Source of the DNA: Actinomycetota bacterium
GTDB taxonomy: Bacteria; Actinomycetota; Acidimicrobiia; Acidimicrobiales; Microtrichaceae
Assembly (NCBI GenBank): GCA_009700815.1
Contig: WLLG01000070.1
Span: forward strand, 1-8,553
Length of the DNA stretch: 8,553 bases
Reading direction: 5' to 3'
Below are positions 5,979 through 8,553 of the stretch, in pieces; position 1 is the first letter of the stretch; the number at the start of each line of letters is the position of its first letter. The position numbers were made by a program, and so were the translations under genes. Under the pieces are notes generated by a model. The model had not been told where the DNA came from, ran no database searches, and saw nothing but the letters and a program-made list of their open reading frames with translations.

Positions 5979-7400
5979 ATGAGCACAGAAGGAACTTCAT
6001 CTAGTCAGGCCATCGGTGTCACCTTCGAGGACCGCATGAGCGATGCGGATGCCTTGATGTGGAACATCGAGAAGGATCCCATGCTCCGCTCAACCGTCAC
6101 CACGCTGATGGTGCTCGACGGAGAGCTTCGCTCCGACCAACTTCATCACACCTTTGATCGAGCCAGTCGCATTGTTCCGCGTCTGCGGCAGCGAGTACGG
6201 GGTAACCCCCTTTCGCTCGCTCCCCCCCGTTGGGAGATCGACCCCAACTTCGACCTTCGCTACCACCTTCGCTCTGCCCGCGTGCCCGGCGCAGGCTCGA
6301 TGGCAGACCTTCTCGCCATGGCTGGACCTATTGCTATGCAGGGGTTTGACCGGGCAAGGCCGCTCTGGGAGGCGACCATCGTTGAGGGCCTTTCAAATAA
6401 CCAATCTGCGATTATTTTGAAGTTTCATCACTCGATCACCGACGGGGTTGGTGGCGTCGAACTCATGTTGGAGATCTTCGAGATTGAGCCACATGCTGCA
6501 GAGCGCATGATGCCCCATGCCCCCGACGTTCACGTACTTAATCAGGCCCAGCGCTTCATGAACGCTTTCCAACATGAGTCCCGCAGGCAGTTTAGTTTTG
6601 CTCGACAGGTCACTTCGGCTGGAGCTGGATCAGTGCGTGATGCACTCACAGATCCCGGTGGGTCGGTGACGGCATCGAGTGAGTTACTTGCCTCTGCTAC
6701 CAGAATTCTTCGGCCAGAGAGCACACCACTTTCGGCGATCATGACCCGGCGAACACTCTCGAATAGCCTTGATGTTCTCTCCATGCCACTTGACCTTGCC
6801 AAGAAGGTTGGCAATCACATTGGTGGCACGATCAACGACACGTTCCTCTCTGGGATCGCTCGGGGCATGTCGCTGTATCACCAGCATCACGGGGCTGAGC
6901 AAGGGTCGCTCCGCATGGGCATGCCCATCAATATTCGTGGCGCAGCATCGATGAAGACATCTGGCAACTCTTTTGTACCAGCGCGATTCGAGATTCAGAT
7001 TGATTTCGAGGACCTGACTGAACTCATGACCCACATTCGCGAGCGTGCCATTGCCGCTCGCGATGAACCAGCTAACCAACTCGTTGAGCCGCTGTCTGGA
7101 ATTCTTAATAAGCTGCCCACCACGGTTGTCACTCAGGTATTCGGCAGCATGATGAAGGGGTTGGACTTCCAAGCCTCGAACGTATCTGGATCACCCGTGC
7201 CGCTGTATTTGCAGGGAGTGCCAGTGCAGTCGGTGTACCCATTTGGGCCCCTCGCAGGGGCAGCAGTGAACATCACACTCCTGAGTTATCAGAATGAACT
7301 CAATATTGGCGTGAACCTTGACCCCGCCGCTGTGCCCGATGGTGACGTGTTCATGGAATGCCTGCGAACCGCATACAACGAACTTCTGGATTTGGCTTGA
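5979..7400 (+). CDS. Wax ester synthase/diacylglycerol acyltransferase (WS/DGAT) family O-acyltransferase
   Basis: 473 residues, typical of the family. It would transfer an acyl group from acyl-CoA to an alcohol or diacylglycerol, forming wax esters or triacylglycerol at the inner face of the membrane. Seen: the opening DRMSDADALMWNIE (18-31), PLW (128-130), the catalytic HHSITDG (150-156; second His and Asp of HHxxxDG), and the ND motif GGTINDTFLSG (282-292). The DUF1298-type C-terminal domain has MPINIRG (315-321), SNVSGSPVPLYLQG (400-413) and VNITLLSYQNELNIGV (430-445). All known active-site residues are present. The ATG at 5979 has GAGG 7 nt upstream. Its stop TGA overlaps the TTG start of the next gene, so the two should be made together. 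The acceptor cannot be told from sequence: these enzymes vary between fatty alcohols, isoprenoid alcohols and diacylglycerol. Confidence 0.93.
   Translation: MSTEGTSSSQAIGVTFEDRMSDADALMWNIEKDPMLRSTVTTLMVLDGELRSDQLHHTFDRASRIVPRLRQRVRGNPLSLAPPRWEIDPNFDLRYHLRSARVPGAGSMADLLAMAGPIAMQGFDRARPLWEATIVEGLSNNQSAIILKFHHSITDGVGGVELMLEIFEIEPHAAERMMPHAPDVHVLNQAQRFMNAFQHESRRQFSFARQVTSAGAGSVRDALTDPGGSVTASSELLASATRILRPESTPLSAIMTRRTLSNSLDVLSMPLDLAKKVGNHIGGTINDTFLSGIARGMSLYHQHHGAEQGSLRMGMPINIRGAASMKTSGNSFVPARFEIQIDFEDLTELMTHIRERAIAARDEPANQLVEPLSGILNKLPTTVVTQVFGSMMKGLDFQASNVSGSPVPLYLQGVPVQSVYPFGPLAGAAVNITLLSYQNELNIGVNLDPAAVPDGDVFMECLRTAYNELLDLA
7388..7400 (+). promoter_or_regulatory. Start-stop overlap with weak ribosome-binding site
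   Basis: The TTGA at 7397-7400 holds both the TTG start of the reductase gene and the TGA stop (7398-7400) of the acyltransferase gene. GGA at 7388-7390 lies 6 nt before the TTG as a weak Shine-Dalgarno site. This arrangement points to translational coupling. Confidence 0.6.
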
Positions 7401-8553
7401 GTTCTGCAGCTACCAGAGTCCCGGATAGATCCGTAGATGTGCTCATTGTTGGCGCAGGCCCAGCAGGTTCGGCTGCTGCAATTACCCTTGCGCGGGCCGG
7501 CATTCAAGTGCTCGTCATAGATAAGGCCGAGTTTCCTCGAGACAAGATTTGCGGAGACGGGTTGACCACGGGTGCGCTGCGAGTACTCGAGGAGTTGGGA
7601 CTACTTCCCGAGAGCATCGAGTCTTGGCAAGAAGCCGAAGACTGCTGGGTGCGCTCCCCGACCGGAACAACCCGTTTGTTTGAACTACCTCGGACGGGTG
7701 GCAGCTTTGCTGCAATCGCGACACGAAAGGACCTTGACGAGGCTCTGCTGAACCTTGCCCGAAAAGAGGGTGCCGAGGTCCTCGACGGGCACGGTCTGCT
7801 AGGGGCACACGAGGACTCCGACGGCATAACAGTCGAAGTAGAAGGGATTGGTCTCGTCCGGGCGACTTGGGTCATTGGGGCTGACGGAATGTGGTCACCT
7901 TTGCGCAAACACCTAGGTGTAGCCGTGCAAGCTTATTTGGGCGAATGGCACGCGTTTCGACAGTACGTCTCGGGCGTTGGGCCCGTAGCAGCTAAAGACT
8001 TGTTCATCTCCTTCGAGGCTGACCTGCTGCCGGGGTATTTTTGGTCCTTTCCTCTGCCTGGCGGTCGGGCCAATATTGGTTTTGGCATTCAGCGCGACGG
8101 TGAGCGCAAAACCAAAGAGATGAGGGCTCTGTGGTTTGACCTACTTGAGCGACCCCATATTCGCGCTGTTCTCGGAGCGGATTTTGTAGCCGATGAGCCT
8201 CACCGGGCATGGCCGATCCCTGCACGCGTAGACAAGATGCTGCCCGCCACAGGGCGTGCACTCTTTGTGGGCGACGCTGTGGCAGCCTGCGATGTCATGA
8301 CTGGAGAAGGGATTGCTCAGGCCCTGCTGACCGGAATCCGAGCAGCAGAGGCAGTGCGCGACCACGGCCGGTCAGGCGAGGCAGGCCGGGCCTACGCTGT
8401 GGCTCTCAAGAAGGAACTGGTTGCAGATCATCGCATGTCGAAACTGCTTGTTCGGGGTTTGAGTTCAGTGGGCGGCGCAGACCGGGCTGTGCGCATAGCT
8501 GGCGCAACACCTTGGACCCGCCGAAACTTTGGAAGATGGCTGTTTGAGGATTA
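7397..8553 (+). CDS. Geranylgeranyl reductase family FAD-dependent oxidoreductase, 3' end cut by the window
   Basis: The frame starts at TTG 7397 and stays open to the last base (385 full codons), ending in RWLFED, which is probably near the natural C-terminus. Seen: the Rossmann FAD motif DVLIVGAGPAGSAAA (14-28), the ribose-binding acid in VLVIDKAEFPRDKICGDG (38-55), the GADGMWSPLR motif (161-170), the substrate-domain stretch GYFWSFPLPGGRANIGFG (213-230), and the second FAD motif LFVGDAVAACDVMTGEGI (289-306). Known: this family reduces double bonds of isoprenoid chains, for example geranylgeranyl lipids or the menaquinone side chain (MenJ in mycobacteria). The exact substrate here is not known. 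TTG 7397 is chosen because it overlaps the upstream stop and leaves a normal 13-residue leader; GTG 7439 would remove part of the first beta strand. Residue V300 stands where relatives usually have Pro. Confidence 0.92.
   Translation, partial: MSSAATRVPDRSVDVLIVGAGPAGSAAAITLARAGIQVLVIDKAEFPRDKICGDGLTTGALRVLEELGLLPESIESWQEAEDCWVRSPTGTTRLFELPRTGGSFAAIATRKDLDEALLNLARKEGAEVLDGHGLLGAHEDSDGITVEVEGIGLVRATWVIGADGMWSPLRKHLGVAVQAYLGEWHAFRQYVSGVGPVAAKDLFISFEADLLPGYFWSFPLPGGRANIGFGIQRDGERKTKEMRALWFDLLERPHIRAVLGADFVADEPHRAWPIPARVDKMLPATGRALFVGDAVAACDVMTGEGIAQALLTGIRAAEAVRDHGRSGEAGRAYAVALKKELVADHRMSKLLVRGLSSVGGADRAVRIAGATPWTRRNFGRWLFED

Noticed and set aside
7504..7908. 134-residue Ser/Arg/Pro-rich open frame on the - strand
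   Set aside because: It is the shadow of the geranylgeranyl reductase gene, whose FAD motifs are read on the + strand.
8209..8547. 112-residue + strand open frame at the right edge
   Set aside because: It is out of frame with the reductase, which runs through the same bases to the end of the window; its product is Arg/Cys rich with no motifs.
1..8553. Search for mobile elements, CRISPR repeats, tRNA/rRNA genes, phage or toxin-antitoxin genes
   Set aside because: No terminal inverted repeats, transposase, regularly spaced repeats or RNA-gene signatures were seen; genes are collinear, tightly packed and similar in base use.

Overview
The window is about 8.5 kb of moderately GC-rich DNA with every gene on the + strand. 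It looks like ordinary chromosome from an actinobacterium (Actinomycetota). The evidence is a NucS/EndoMS mismatch endonuclease that closely resembles the mycobacterial form, an actinobacterial-type VanW protein with CC motifs, a WS/DGAT acyltransferase, a DUF4395 membrane protein, GTG and TTG starts, and at least two starts placed 6-8 nt after a TAnnnT -10 box, as in leaderless actinobacterial mRNAs. I cannot fix the class or genus from sequence alone.

Layout. 1-846 is the C-terminal part of an AarF/UbiB (ABC1) atypical kinase, cut by the left edge. A 175-nt gap follows. 1022-2923 is a complete BipA/TypA ribosome-associated GTPase. A perfect 13-bp inverted repeat (2938-2970) follows it and overlaps a good promoter for 2986-3498, a small DUF4395 membrane protein with two CxxC motifs. 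21 nt later comes nucS (3520-4179), which has its own candidate -10 box. 4264-5886 is a membrane-anchored, mostly extracytoplasmic VanW-family protein with six cysteines. 5979-7400 is a WS/DGAT acyltransferase. Its stop codon overlaps the TTG start of a geranylgeranyl-reductase-family flavoprotein (7397 to the right edge, nearly complete).

How the genes fit together. The left half is housekeeping: a quinone or lipid-linked kinase, a translation GTPase and replication-error repair. The right half concerns the envelope and lipids: a cell-surface VanW protein, then an acyltransferase/isoprenoid-reductase pair that is probably translationally coupled. No mobile element, RNA gene, CRISPR array, phage gene or toxin-antitoxin pair is visible. 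I found no convincing undescribed multi-gene system. The best leads are the dyad wrapped around the DUF4395 promoter, the overlapping WS/DGAT-reductase pair, and the cysteine patterns of the DUF4395 and VanW proteins.
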